Shown piece by piece: positions 44,465-55,518 of a stretch of 64,000 bases of DNA. The first letter of the stretch is position 1. Each line of letters begins with the position of its first letter. Both the position numbers and the translations under genes were made by a program. The DNA comes from Angiostrongylus vasorum (taxonomy: Eukaryota; Nematoda; Chromadorea; Rhabditida; Metastrongylidae): the NCBI GenBank assembly GCA_018806985.1, contig JADANN010000018.1, positions 1,768,501-1,832,500 of the forward strand, written 5' to 3'. A model generated the notes under the pieces. That model had not been told where the DNA came from and did no database searches. It saw only the letters and a list, made by a program, of their open reading frames with translations.

Positions 44465-45240
44465 GCAAATGTGACTGGCGTCGGTCAGGATAAGCTCTCT
44501 TCTGCACTTGAAAATATACAAAAGCCTTCTTTCTGATAAGTTCAAAATTTCGCCGGGGAATTAAATGTTATTCTAAATTTAACCATTACAATGAGTCATA
44601 GTTTTGTGTAGAATAGATGGGTACAAAAAATACAGAAAGAGACTGAATGTAAGCTGCAAATCACTTCCAAGTGTTGACAGCAATATGATTCTACGCTGGA
44701 CCATAGTAACACACACGAAATTGTAGCATGTATACCAGTTATACCATATAGCAATAGAGCAAAGTCTCATTTAAAAGCCTGTCGTGTTCTCATCTCCTCA
44801 TGTTCTCTACTTATTAAAAATATTATCGTCTATCGTCGAAAAACCAGAAGGTCCGCAAAGGTCTGAAATAAGGCATCGTGTGGCAATCACGCGCGGTTAG
44901 GGGAGTGGTCGAACATTAGTATTAGTATTAAGCATTAAAACTATAGAACAAAGTGATCTAGAAATTTTTCAGTCAACGGTTGGGATACCAGTGTGGTCAC
45001 GAATACGTCAATATCTCCTAGTGGTAAATGGTGTGAATAACTTCAGAACATTTCTGTACATCCGTGCTGTTAAGAGTTCGTCAGAACCTTCAGAAAAGAA
45101 CAATTCACTTAAGTATTCACTTGAATAGGCTTCTTTAGCAGAATTGTGAACGAAAACTCCGAATAATTCACTTTTGAAGAAGTTCTGGTTCAAAAAAAGT
45201 CCACTCTGTTGTGGGGAAAATTCTCTGCAATAATTCCTCT
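44465..45240. other. unclassified sequence
   Basis: Intronic if the plus-strand model holds. No repeat recognised. Confidence 0.35.
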
Positions 45241-45327
45241 ATTGTAGTTGAAAAGCAAAGACAAAAACAATGGAACTTCATTATTTCAAAGCCGACTTTC
45301 CTTTAACCTCGGTATTACTAATCAACA

Positions 45328-45598
45328 TGCATTCTTTTTATGATAAGCTTACACTAGGTTAATAAATAATTTTTATTTGACTAACGTTTCGACGTCTTCG
45401 TCTTCATCAGAGCCGATGATCCGCGTCGATAGCCCACTGTCCTTCTTCGTCTCGATGTGGCGTATTCGCCTTCGTATCGAGTTGTGTCTTCCTCAGCGGA
45501 CCACCTCTTGACTTTGATGAACACGAAGACGTCGAGACATTAGCCGGATAAAAAATTACTTTTCAACCTCGTGTAAGCTTATTAAAAGAAAGAATGCA
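45328..45598. repeat. foldback element with about 85-bp terminal inverted repeats
   Basis: TGCATTCTTTTTATGATAAG...AAGCTTACACTAGGTT at the left is mirrored by CCTCGTGTAAGCTTATTAAA...GAATGCA at the right. The arms continue inward through GTTTCGACGTCTTCGTCTTC and GAACACGAAGACGTCGAGAC, which resemble PLE terminal blocks. The spacer is about 100 bp. It is flanked by partial direct repeats of a GTTGAAAAGCAAAGACAAAA unit (45247 and 45627). Confidence 0.75.
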
Positions 45599-45889
45599 AT
45601 GGAACTTCTTTGAGTATTAACGCCCAGTTGAAAAGCAAAGACAAAAAACAGAGGAATTTCTTTAAGTATTAAGGCTATGGTGATTTTTCGGTTTATGGAC
45701 TCTTATGAAACAAATGAATTAACTAAACCTACTTTCCATCGGCTCTGAGAAAGACATAGGCATCCATTAGTCGAACAAAAATTGTGTAAAAACATGCTGG
45801 ATAGTCCAGACAAATTAATTACTCTAAGAAAGTCGAAATTGAAGTCAAAGTAGGTCTTTAAGGTTGGTAATTTTACTGCAAAACTAGCA

Positions 45890-46028
45890 AGGGCTAGTAG
45901 CACAGAGCTAAGGATGTCATTCAATATGCGCATAACCATTCGATCCCTGCCCATCAATCCTTGTATCCTTCCAGAGTCGGAAAATCGCTACTAGACTTAG
46001 CGAGTGGGTCCACCATATCCGCAAACGA
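45890..46028 (+). repeat. SINE-B fragment, diverged
   Basis: CGATCCCTGCCCATCAATCC, TTGTATCCTTCCAGAGTCGG and AAAATCGCTACTAGACTTAG follow the order of the SINE-B middle region. The ends are lost. Confidence 0.5.
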
Positions 46029-46702
46029 TTGTGACTCTTTGAAAAGATGGTCAGGAAATGTCCTAGCATGGATATCCCAGGATTCCAGAAAGAAACCACC
46101 CGATCATAATGATGAACATTCGTAATGAAGAACAAAACAACAATCAAAAAATCGAACAGCAGCCGAAGAAACGTGCAAAATCCGAAGACCTTCATGAATA
46201 ATAAATGCGATAAAACCAATAGAATGAAAATTCCGAAATCCGTACAGTAAGCGATGTCAGGTCATGTAGAAGTGTAGAAGGTGAAGAATGTAATTTTTTT
46301 CACAAAAGAACCAACAAACGCTACTATAAAAAAATTACAGAGAACACTTGAAAGCTTGTTCTGTCTAAGCCAGCCGACGATTTCTACTGAAAGATGTGCT
46401 TTGAAGAATCAAAGTGAGCAACACAAAAACATTAAGGGCAGTTAAAGCCATCGTACTGCTATGCTAAAATATAGACTGTCAGGGGTAAATTTCTTAAAGC
46501 GAAGATTTGAATAAACCTAGTGAAGTGGAATGCTTCTAGATTCACTTGCAGGTGCCTTCTGTAGAAGTACATCAGAGTGAATTCAACTCAAGTGACTTCG
46601 AATTTTGGAGTAATGTGGTCCAGTTTGAGACGCCACAACAACGATGTCGTGCTGAGTAACCAACGGTTACGTTATTTGTTTTATCGAGTTTCTGACGTTT
46701 AG

Positions 46703-46880
46703 ACGGCGATTTCAAGCAGGTGGTGAAAGCACACAATGAGCTGAAAAGTAATTTCCTCTTCGGGAAAGGAAACGAGTGGCGAGAAATGGACGGCCAACGA
46801 CGGCCGACGGCGAACGTGCAGCTGTCGGATGGCAAACTGCTGGACACTCGCGCACCCATTCGAACTTGCAGCATCGCCCA
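46703..46880 (+). CDS. three-exon plus-strand gene model, internal exon
   Basis: Acceptor TTTCTGACGTTTAG, with an in-frame TGA just upstream. Frame: Gly-Asp-Phe-Lys-Gln-Val-Val-Lys-Ala-His-Asn-Glu-Leu, then Gly-Asn-Glu-Trp-Arg-Glu-Met-Asp-Gly-Gln, then Leu-Ser-Asp-Gly-Lys-Leu-Leu-Asp-Thr-Arg. GC content and third-position G/C are clearly raised. It ends at GCCCA|GTAACA, two bases into a codon completed by T of the next exon; without splicing it stops at TAA (46882). Minus frames are also open but less coding-like. Family unknown. Confidence 0.45.
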
Positions 46881-46968
46881 GTAACAGATTTTTGAGAGTA
46901 CAAGAAATATCAACGATAATAATGGGATAACACAGAATAAGATGCGAACGAAAGTCTTTATAGAAAAG

Positions 46969-47167
46969 TATCACTTTGCTGTGTGCTGACTCGACTGCTA
47001 AAGAGTGGGTTACCGGGAGAAAAACAAATTATTATCAAGGCAAAGTTAGTGAACAAGCGATTGCTCTAAAAAAGACCGTGAGCAGTGAGATTACGTCACT
47101 CGGGCGGTGCTCCACTCCAGCAGATTCGGCTGAATATGAGGACCAACGAAAACCCACATATGTCTAA
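46969..47167 (+). CDS. three-exon plus-strand gene model, terminal exon
   Basis: Frame in phase with the preceding exon when taken from the AG at 46967-46968; an alternative start at 46964 follows the better acceptor GTCTTTATAG, where an in-frame TAG marks the edge. It reads Ile-Thr-Leu-Leu-Cys-Ala-Asp-Ser-Thr-Ala-Lys-Glu-Trp, later Glu-Ile-Thr-Ser-Leu-Gly-Arg-Cys, to TAA at 47165. The last residues are Pro-Thr-Tyr-Val, which fits the class I PDZ-ligand pattern Thr-X-Val-COOH. That is a pattern match only. Confidence 0.4.
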
Positions 47168-47169
47168 TC

Positions 47170-47570
47170 GACTCGAATCATTTCAGTTCTAAAGAGGGTG
47201 AAACTGCCGAGAGCCAAAAAAGGGTTTTTATCAGCTTATTGCTAGCTTATCGATGAGAGAATGTTGCTCACAATTTCAATTTACCAGTTATATGTCTGAA
47301 ACAAGAAGACCTCTCTTTATTTTGCAGTAAAGGTGCGAGGATCGGAGAAAGTGGTGATTGGAAGACTAGCGATGTCCTAAAATGTGGAATATTCCATGGT
47401 GGTTGGGACTTGAACGATCAGAACCAGACGTCATTGGGCATCCATGAGCCAATCGAGAAGCCATCAAGTAAATAGAATCCAGCGAAAAATTTTAATCCAT
47501 TAGATCCCAAGAAGAGCGTGCCTACCTCAAGAAATAGAAAAAAACCACTGACGTTACTCAGCTATCTTAG
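47170..47570. other. unclassified sequence
   Basis: Downstream of the gene model. Nothing recognised. Confidence 0.35.
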
Positions 47571-47729
47571 AAAGACTACCGAAATGAAGAGGAACAGGCA
47601 AAATTGGATAATCATCTAGTGTCTCAACCTCCAGACTCCAAATCCAAAAAGTGGCCAAGCTTTGCAGAAAAAACCACCACTGGCCGAGGCAACAGAGAAA
47701 CGAGGGAGTCGAAATTATGGCAAGATTAA
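47571..47729 (+). CDS. candidate terminal exon, charged C-terminus
   Basis: Acceptor AGCTATCTTAG, whose TAG is the in-frame stop just before the exon. Then 52 codons to TAA at 47727: Lys-Asp-Tyr-Arg-Asn-Glu-Glu-Glu-Gln-Ala at the start, Pro-Pro-Asp-Ser-Lys-Ser-Lys-Lys-Trp-Pro in the middle and a Glu/Arg-rich end. Phase 0 start. It may be an alternative last exon of the gene upstream or part of another gene. Confidence 0.35.
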   Translation, partial: KDYRNEEEQAKLDNHLVSQPPDSKSKKWPSFAEKTTTGRGNRETRESKLWQD

Positions 47730-47734
47730 AAAAA

Positions 47735-48533
47735 ACGAAGGAAAAATTGCCTTCCTTGGCAAGGAAAATGCTTTTGTGGAGTTATACATGTTAAGCAAAT
47801 AAATGGAACCAGAGAGATGCTGTATTCCGCATAAATAAAAAAAAACTGAGTACTTATCCTTAAGCAAAATGCTTTACGGGAGTAAAAACTTGCGTTAATA
47901 GTTTATTTCTCTTTTCTCTAGCGCAGCCTGGCACATCATTCGTAGCGATGTTAGAAAAAGTAATAGGGTTGGTACAACCGTCTCTTTTTCTAGAATTTTT
48001 TAGATTTAGGCTAATCCTCCTCCGTTCGTGTAGGTTTTGAAACTGTTTTTTTTTCCAGATGGAGCAAGGAAAAAAGACGGCGATTACTCTATCTCCTGTT
48101 GTAAATGAGTAATAACGGAGATAACCATGTGATACTTCGAAAAAAGCTCGTTGTTGCTATAGATGTGCATTCGAATCCCACAAAATGAGGGACCTTCAGA
48201 AGTCATCGGATGGCTGAATCTGCTTCATCGTCAACTGTAGATAGGGGCCGTTAACAGGACTTGTACTTTTTAAAATGGAATTTTTCTCACTACTCTGCAC
48301 TAAACACTTGATAAAAACCGATGTCGCCATCTGAAAATACTTTGTAGCACATTTTTAAGGTACTTTACACAAATCGTGCTTTTATCGCAGAATCCCACAT
48401 GCTTATTAAGTTTAACAGAATCATGGCGTGGTGTTAAGGAAAAAAAAGGAATACCTGACACATAACTTCCAAAGAAGTCCTTAACGCGCTAATCTAGTGG
48501 AAGGTAGATTGCAAGCCATCACTAGCTTATACA
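47735..48533. other. unclassified AT-rich sequence
   Basis: No gene or repeat recognised. Confidence 0.4.
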
Positions 48534-48534
48534 G

Positions 48535-48723
48535 ATGCAGTGCGACTTTGTTGGACTGAGAAAGAAGAGGAGAAACTACTCTTCATGCAGTACTTCTGAA
48601 CAAGGAAAATTTCTCGCAGACTTGGGAAGCACAGGGCCTCATGAAGAAAATGTGCTAAGAAGCTATGACCGAGTTTCAGCTATCTATATCGATTTTCACG
48701 TCAACGAAATAAAACTCACCTGA
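48535..48723 (+). CDS. candidate small ORF with acceptor directly before ATG
   Basis: CTAGCTTATACAG is followed at once by ATG and 62 codons to TGA (48721): Met-Gln-Cys-Asp-Phe-Val-Gly-Leu-Arg-Lys-Lys-Arg-Arg, then Asp-Leu-Gly-Ser-Thr-Gly-Pro-His-Glu-Glu. An acceptor touching the start codon is what nematode spliced-leader trans-splicing would give, but the AG may also be an ordinary exon edge. No family recognised. Confidence 0.33.
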   Translation: MQCDFVGLRKKRRNYSSCSTSEQGKFLADLGSTGPHEENVLRSYDRVSAIYIDFHVNEIKLT

Positions 48724-48729
48724 TAAGGT

Positions 48730-49940
48730 GTCGTAAAAAAAACAATTACCACATAACTTATAGTAAAGAAGCTGCCTAACAAATTCATGTTGCACTCGCT
48801 TCAAAGTTCGTGTAAAGTTACCATTTTTACTCTATAAGCAGCAAGGTAGCCTTCTAAAGTATCTGCAAGAAAACATGCGAAACAAGGTATCTATGTCCTC
48901 ATCAAGCTGATGTAATATGATTCTTTCTTGCTTTGCGTAAGGGAAAAGATTCCGTTAAAACAAATACTTCTGCGTGTGTTGTTGATAATGTCGATTTCTT
49001 CATTATAAGTTCAAACCAGTTCCGAAGACATCCATGAAAAGTGTTTTAGGAAAAGCTTTCTGTTTGTTTCGCAAAAAAAAATGGAGTGGCTGTGCTGCTA
49101 TATTCTTCCGTACCTTGTAAAGACATCGTCAATCCGAAAATCACGTGATTGGTAACTGAAGGGAAGCTCAACTGTTTGGCATAATGAGTGCTACCTGCGC
49201 CCAAACTAGTTATTCCGCCCTGATTCACCAGTTTAAGGCTTCAGTTCATTATTCGTCAACAACAGCACCATTAGATTAGTACGAAAGCTTCTTGAGAAGA
49301 AAGGTGTTTGGATTGAGCAGCAGCAATTTTAGACAACGTAAACAACATTACATTCTTATGCACCTTCTCTCGAGGAATGATAAATTTCCCACTAGCCACA
49401 TAGGAAACATAACAATAAAAAAATTCCTACCTTGGATTTTTTTCTAAAATTCGTTGCAATATTTCACAGTGTATTTTGTACTTAATTTTCTCTGCTTTTT
49501 CTGATTGTCTGCCCTCAAAATGAACTTAAATCACTGGAGAAATCTCCACGTGTCCCTCAGTGCTCACCTCCACTCCCTTTGGTTGTCCAATTCCTACCAC
49601 CGACGTTTCAAAGAATTCCGAAAGCAGTGAATTTTGCATTCAAGATGAGATTTTGGAGAACACGTTTTTTGACACGACATCATGAAATACAACGGATATG
49701 AGGTCAATGCAATGAAAAAGTCTCGTCGCCAAAAGTTGGCTCGTAGAATTAAAAGGGAAAAAAACATGATTATCCGGGAAAGGTGGACCTCATACGTTGG
49801 GAAGCAAACGCGTTTTTGCTCCTGATTACTATAGAAACGCACTGTTTTCTCAATAACGTAATGCCTAATCGTCGTCCATTGATCTCTTCTTCAATTTTAT
49901 CCTAGAAGGTTATTTTCCTTATCGAAACAAATGAAAAAAA
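48730..49940. other. unclassified sequence with weak exon-like stretches
   Basis: On the minus strand 49114-49230 a frame ends at CAAG|GTACGG but lacks a clear acceptor. On the plus strand 49681-49827 a 48-codon frame begins Met-Lys-Tyr-Asn-Gly-Tyr-Glu-Val and is very basic. Neither is called as a gene. Confidence 0.25.
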
Positions 49941-49944
49941 TAGG

Positions 49945-50300
49945 CCGTGAAAAATTGTATAAGGCAGTAGATAAAAGGTTAACACTGTGATTTCGACTAC
50001 AGCCTCAGATTAAGTGGGTTCGTAGCCGATCCGGGCCCTCCAAATCAATACCGTTGACAAGTGATTGCTGATGGCGTTGATAGATAGAAGTATCTCAGAG
50101 ACAGGCGAAACGAATGACTGGCATGGTGTGGTGGTGAACGCGTTAGTCCCCGGAAAGGACAATAGCGCGTTCGTTCCTCACTGCAAACACCTGCGGTCCG
50201 CAGTTTTGCAAATATCTCAGCAAAAATCATTGTGGTTGTATCACACGTAATAGCCTGTTGTGAAAAATTATAACAGGCAGTAAATAAAAAAGTTAACATT
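49945..50300 (+). repeat. SINE-A copy, full length
   Basis: Plus orientation: AAGGCAGTAGATAAAAGGTT at the left, CTACAGCCTCAGATTAAGTG, GGGTTCGTAGCCGATCCGGG, ATGGTGTGGTGGTGAACGCG, CGCGTTCGTTCCTCACTGC, TTTGCAAATATCTCAGC, and the tail GGCAGTAAATAAAAAAGTTA. The left edge repeats the tail (GCAGTAGATAAAAGGTTAAC), suggesting insertion next to an older tail or a tandem remnant. Confidence 0.85.
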
Positions 50301-50301
50301 T

Positions 50302-50660
50302 AGAAATAATAGTGTTTTTACCCAACCAACCTCATAGTTTCAATAATTTAACATCGATTGCGAAAGTAATTGAAATCTTTAGAAATTTTTTTAACATGCC
50401 GTGTTAACAGCATGACAGGATAGGAACTGTTACCCTCGCAACGTGGAACCAAAGACCAAAACGAGAAATTATAGCACGTCACTAAATGGATTCGAAACTA
50501 CCTTTTACTACTGTGTAAAGCATTCTACCACTCGTCGTCCACCAGTACATTTTGTGTCTGTAGAAGTCATTCTTCTCGTTTTTCTGATGAGTTAAAGTGA
50601 GCAAATTCGCTTATTGTGAGAAGATTTTGGTGTGAAATATAGTACACATTACGCATCATA
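50302..50660. other. unclassified sequence
   Basis: Nothing recognised. Confidence 0.4.
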
Positions 50661-50661
50661 G

Positions 50662-50833
50662 TGCAAGACTGTTATGAGAATGAAAAGAGTGAAGGTGGAA
50701 TCTTGGAAACAAAGATTAATGCAAAGTTAAAGCCCATATTTGGAAGCGAAACAATGTGCCGGCACCGGCACTCCAAAGAAAAAAACCTTTCTGGGAATAG
50801 AAGAAGACCGCACACAGGGAGCATGAGAACAAG
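50662..50833 (+). CDS. candidate exon, unknown protein
   Basis: Acceptor ACGCATCATAG, 56 codons (Gln-Asp-Cys-Tyr-Glu-Asn-Glu-Lys-Ser-Glu at the start; a basic Asn-Arg-Arg-Arg-Pro-His segment near the end), donor AACAAG|GTACAAC. Two minus frames are also open, so the strand is uncertain. Confidence 0.27.
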
Positions 50834-50839
50834 GTACAA

Positions 50840-51240
50840 CAATTCATCAGGACGAGAGACTCTACGCATCCAAAAGCTTCAGTGTTGCTTGCACTTTCCC
50901 TGGACACGCACCTTCCAGAACACGGAAAATTTTAGTCAAATAATTTAAAAATCGTCACGCGAGATATGAAACGATCACAATTCTACCTCGAAACTGGCAA
51001 AAAAGCCATAAGAACGCTCTCTGAGAGCTATAATATAACAAATTTAGTTCACCTTCATCTTTGCACAAACGTCACACAAGTTTGCGTATGACTTCAAGTG
51101 GCCGATAGAGCGTTAAACTAAAACGAAAACCACCATTTACATGAAACCTTCTCTAACGAGCCTGCCTGTACGTTCTCATTCGTGCATGCGTGAGCGGATG
51201 TTTCCGTTTGTGGAGAAAATATACCTATATGCTTCGGCTA
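50840..51240. other. unclassified sequence
   Basis: Nothing recognised. Confidence 0.4.
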
Positions 51241-51242
51241 GG

Positions 51243-51530
51243 GCGCGTGTGGCGCAGTGGTCGGAGGCGCCCTGCAACACATACGTGGAATCGATCCACG
51301 CGCCAATCGCCCACTAGACCTTCCATCTTTCTGGGGTCGGCAAATTGGTACCAGACTTGTCTGGGAGGATAGCAACACTGACTCGATACATCGGTAGACC
51401 ATCGTAAGTCATTGTAAAGGCCAAATATGCATTCAATCACCTCCAAACGATGCTTAATGAAGTATCATGCATGGCGCATCCCCCAGGCCCCCCTCAATGC
51501 CGAGAGCTTTATACCTTATCCTTCTATGCC
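51243..51530 (+). repeat. SINE-B copy, full length
   Basis: GTGTGGCGCAGTGGTCGGAG (A box TGGCGCAGTGG), GAATCGATCCACGCGCC (B box), CTTTCTGGGGTCGGCAAATT, GATACATCGGTAGACCATCG, ATGCATTCAATCACCTCCAA, ending GAGAGCTTTATACCTTATCC. Confidence 0.9.
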
Positions 51531-51534
51531 CCGG

Positions 51535-52900
51535 TTAAGAGCCTGCAATCTTAGAAAGTTTTGAAAAAAAACTTCTAAGTGCTCGGCAAGCATTATGCAG
51601 TCAACGCTCTGAAGTCCAGTATATCATTTCTCACAGAGGAACTCGACAAGCTACCTATATTCACTTACTCGTAAAAAAGCAGTACAAACGTAGTAGCTCT
51701 TTAGCCACTGCCAGCTGCAAAAATTAAAGACAATTATTCTTGGAATGAAAGCAGATCTTCATTGGAGCCTCCCGCTATCATATATACTAAAAGGATCTAT
51801 GACGATTGCTTCCAAGCAATTTCAAAAATACGCGACCTGTTGCATGTTGTTTGTGACACCAGAGAATTGTCCATGTTACTTCAATCGTTTTTATTTCAGG
51901 CGTGGAAAGTTTCTACATAACACAAATTATCACGTTATACATACGTTATGCCCACCAAGTAAACATTTCAATGGATCTAGGATTCATAGGGATGGAAATT
52001 TCAGTCAGAAGGCAGGACTAGTATTTAACGAAAGGGATTAAAGGCTGTGAATTTTCGATATAATCCCGACAATTTGTATTGCACCGTAGTCTCAAAAGCC
52101 TTATTCCCGATGCTGAAAGTAGGAGTATTCCAAAAGAGATTACCATAAAGAGATTAATCACACCATTCTCAATGCTAAATGTTTCTAAGCTGAGCCGCTC
52201 TTATTCTAAAGTTCTATGTGGGAATGGCCTTTGTTCCCTCGGCACAAGATTCCTTTTCATGCTTTTTAAGCTAGCTTAGTAATGTAAGAAGCTATTGATT
52301 ATTCATCCTAATGTTAAATGACGGTTGATTATGAATAAATTTCTTATTCTTTGGAAATGAACAGAAAGGCGTAAAATTCAGTAGATGATATCCCGAGACC
52401 TCAATGAAATAGAATTCTTCAAAAGACCGAATAGAACAAAATGGAAACTTTCCATATACGTTCTGAAAACACAATACCGTTACACCTTAACGGTCGGGCT
52501 AGGATAAATGAGAAAGCAGCAGGAAACCGTATGTAAGCTGCAGATGTTGGCGAGTTAATGAGCATTCGTTACGGAACTTGCGGAACAGTGACTGCATCCA
52601 CAAGCACAACGGAAAGCTTATCGTCTGTGTTCACTGTGCGGCGTTGAAATCATTGCATTAAAGTGGTATTTCTACGGTGCTGAATAGCTTTAAAAGTTTC
52701 TGGAGTTCCTTGAAGCAGACTTCAGACAGCGTAAAAACAGTGAAGGCACTACCGGATTTTTCATTGACACACTTTGATGAAAGCTTTACAAGAAGAAAAC
52801 ACATCAAAACCACTAAGAATGGCTATGTCACTCGGTCACTAGTGCATTTGAGGAATTGGGAATTAAATATATTTACAGAAGACACTTTTATCCTTTCTGT
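51535..52900. other. unclassified, with weak exon-like stretches
   Basis: A good acceptor (GTTTTTATTTCAG, ending 51900) starts a 58-bp frame to CACCAA|GTAAAC. Open plus frames at 52079-52279 and 52677-52904 lack splice support. No repeat recognised. Confidence 0.25.
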
Positions 52901-52904
52901 ATAA

Positions 52905-52905
<1 letters not shown>

Positions 52906-52945
<40 letters not shown>

Positions 52946-53049
52946 CATATACATATAATATATATATATGTATATATAAACATATACATGCTCGTATAGA
53001 TGCACATATATAAGCATATTTCCATGCGCTTATAAATGTATATACGTAA

Positions 53050-53093
<44 letters not shown>
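52906..53093. repeat. twin (AT)n arrays with AT-rich spacer
   Basis: Perfect AT runs at 52906-52943 and 53056-53093 enclose 110 bp of imperfect ATATAC/ATGTAT sequence. Apparent Tyr/Ile-rich minus-strand proteins here are translations of the array. Confidence 0.93.
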
Positions 53094-53097
<4 letters not shown>

Positions 53098-53427
53098 ATG
53101 TTTTACACTGCATTCCTTCAACCATAAGCATGTTTAGGACCGAAACTTTCAAAAAACCGAAAAACAAAAAAGTAGATTTTAGACCACCACGGCTTTCTGA
53201 GAACATGGAGTGATTCTGATTGAAATCATGCTTGTTCAACTTTTTGATTTCAAGCTCATAACATGAGCCTAGACACAAAAAAAGTGAAAGAAAAATGTGT
53301 CGTGGGTATTGTAAGATCGGAATTCCAACTTGATGGAATGCAGCAAGTTGCACCTTGGAGGCGAAAACATTCAAATTCTAAAGGTTTTTCATTGAAATGA
53401 ATAAAGTTTAATATGAGCCGAATGGGG

Positions 53428-53705
53428 GCGCGTGTGGCACAGTGGTCGGAGGCTCGCTGCAATACATCCGGGATCAATTCCTGCGCCCAAAGCCTACCAA
53501 GCCTTCCATCCCTTCCGGAGTCGGCAAATTGGTACCAGACTTGTCTGGGAGGATAGCAGCACTGGCTCGATACATCGGTAGGCCACCGCGACTTATTGTA
53601 TAGGCTAGATATGCATTCAATCACCTACAACGATGCTTGATCAAGTCGAATGCATGGCGCATCCCTCAGGGGATTGATCAACGCCAAGAGCATTATCCTT
53701 TTTTA
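53428..53705 (+). repeat. SINE-B copy, full length
   Basis: GTGTGGCACAGTGGTCGGAG (A box), CGGGATCAATTCCTGCGCC (B box), CCTTCCGGAGTCGGCAAATT, CTGGCTCGATACATCGGTAG, ATGCATTCAATCACC, tail AAGAGCATTATCCTTTTTTA. Confidence 0.9.
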
Positions 53706-53709
53706 TGAG

Positions 53710-54545
53710 CCGAATATTGGTTCAATGTCTAATGCGTCTATTATTTTCACAAGAGATACCCAATGCGTACAGAGTGGGGCATATTAAATTGACGATAAGA
53801 ACGAAGTCAGGTAAAAAAGTATGACGAAGCCATTTCACACTTCCGAACATCGCATTAACAAAGCGCATGTAGGTGGCGATTGCGTGTCTTCAAATGTGGA
53901 ATTCGTACTTGGCAAATAGTTCGAAAATTACGAACAGATGCTTATGGGAACTCATTGTAGCCGAAATAGTTAGTAACGATCAGATAACGAAAAGGAATGC
54001 CGGGTGGATTAAAAAGTGCGTTCATTTTTTTTAACTCACTTGAACTGCGTGGCGGCTTCTTTCAAAGGCTTTAAATGACTTTTGCTCTTGGGTGCGCCTG
54101 TGCAGAACTTGTGATCCATTCCCACTTTTGTTGGGATGCCATTACCTGTCTTGAGAAATCCTAGTTGAGTCGTTAAGCGGACACCCATCTACTGCATGGC
54201 AGCCCGACGTCGTTGAAAAACTAGATTGATCGTCTTCGCATTAGTTCTTCTTTTTTACTATTCAAGACTTGTGAATTATATAAACACGGTCTGACTTCTT
54301 CTACTAATGACACAATCGCTCAAAATCGTTAAGTCCTACTCAATCAATGAGTTATTACTTCTTTCCAGTTTCGATGGCATGCGATGTTCATAACGGCAGA
54401 TTTGTGTGTTCATGAAGTTTCCTATTTTAGACTATTAACAAATGAACGACCTCTGCATTGCCCTCAGTGCATGCATAAATTGTTAACTGTTGCCATAAAA
54501 CAAACTTATATTCGCTGATTAGATAAACTGGTATAGAAGCTAACA
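53710..54545. other. unclassified sequence
   Basis: Nothing recognised. Confidence 0.4.
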
Positions 54546-54546
54546 T

Positions 54547-54750
54547 TCATTTCTTTAACTTGAAGGCAATGAATTTCCATCTATAATCAGAAAATTCGCG
54601 AACTCCAGATAGTTGTCGTTTTATTAGTTCTGGAACGGTGCGCGATTGTGCACACACTTCTATGACAACTAGCAATCCGCTTGTCAGATTAAAAATCATA
54701 TCCGGAAGGCACCATCTATTGAGCAAAGTTGAGATGATCATATCCAATCT
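54547..54750 (-). CDS. candidate terminal exon, unknown protein
   Basis: Minus strand: acceptor CTTAATAATGCCTCAG, then 67 codons to TGA at 54549-54547 in phase 0: Arg-Leu-Asp-Met-Ile-Ile-Ser-Thr-Leu-Leu at the start, a hydrophobic Leu-Leu-Val-Val-Ile-Glu-Val-Cys segment, and a basic end Phe-Ile-Ala-Phe-Lys-Leu-Lys-Lys. Composition is protein-like and the frame also stays open upstream of the acceptor. Family unknown. Confidence 0.35.
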   Translation of the reverse strand, partial: RLDMIISTLLNRWCLPDMIFNLTSGLLVVIEVCAQSRTVPELIKRQLSGVREFSDYRWKFIAFKLKK

Positions 54751-54872
54751 CTGAGGCATTATTAAGAAGTTGATGACGCATAAGTGCAAATCATTTTGAT
54801 ATTCAGTGCATATTTTTTTCCGAAAAGCTATTCTTCATGCTTAATGACTTGTGAAAAACTTTTCCTATGTGT

Positions 54873-55255
54873 ACCGGGAACCACGGACTTTCGTTATAGA
54901 GGTAACTCATATCGGTTAGTTGCGAGGCAACGGATCGCCAGGTGGAGGAGAGGGGGTTTATCGCGGACCTAAATCGACATTATGCTTCCGTGGTTGAAGC
55001 AAGGGATGGATTCCCTGTTTCTCCTCGACCGATTTCACACATACCTTCTCTATTTACGAGGACGTATCCATGCATAGGTCCGTGAGTGTGTTCTTGTTTA
55101 TGCAAATTGTGCTATACGGGTTAAATCAGCTTAAACCCCATGATCAATTGATAGGAAACTATGTGGGTGCTTAGGAGTCGCCTCCAACAGGTAGGAGCTC
55201 CGCCATCTACTCTGAGAGAGCTCAGAGCTCAGCAAGCTCAAGGGAGCACTTTATG
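54873..55255 (+). mobile_element. RTE 5' region fragment
   Basis: Diverged copy of the first 350 bp of the RTE at 34888 (CCACGGACTTTCGTTATAGA, GGTTAGTTGCGAGGCAACGG, GATGGATTCCCTGTTTCTCC, TGGGTGCTTAGGAGTCGCCT). It ends before the endonuclease. Confidence 0.75.
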
Positions 55256-55277
55256 CAGCCATATCAATATAAATCAC

Positions 55278-55480
55278 GATGTCGTCATTTTTTTATCTAC
55301 TGCCTATTCTTTTTTCAATATAAGGGCATTATGTGAAATACAGCCATAATGATACTGAGATAATTTGCAAAACTCTAAGCTGCTGGTTTTTGCGGTAGGA
55401 AGCGAACATGCTATTACCCTTTTCGGAGGCTGACGCGTTCACCACCACAACATGCGAGTCCTTCGTTTCGTCTTTCTTTC
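55278..55480 (-). repeat. SINE-A copy
   Basis: Tail complement TTTTTATCTACTGCCTATTC, then ACAGCCATAATGATACTGAG, GCGGTAGGAAGCGAACATGC, CGCGTTCACCACCACAACAT. It is cut off by the PLE that follows. Confidence 0.75.
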
Positions 55481-55518
55481 AATACAAATATAATCTGCTA
55501 AAATATCGGGTGTGTTGC

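Noticed and set aside
52823..53374. Tyr/Ile-rich proteins of 60-115 residues on the minus strand
   Set aside because: They are translations of the AT microsatellites.
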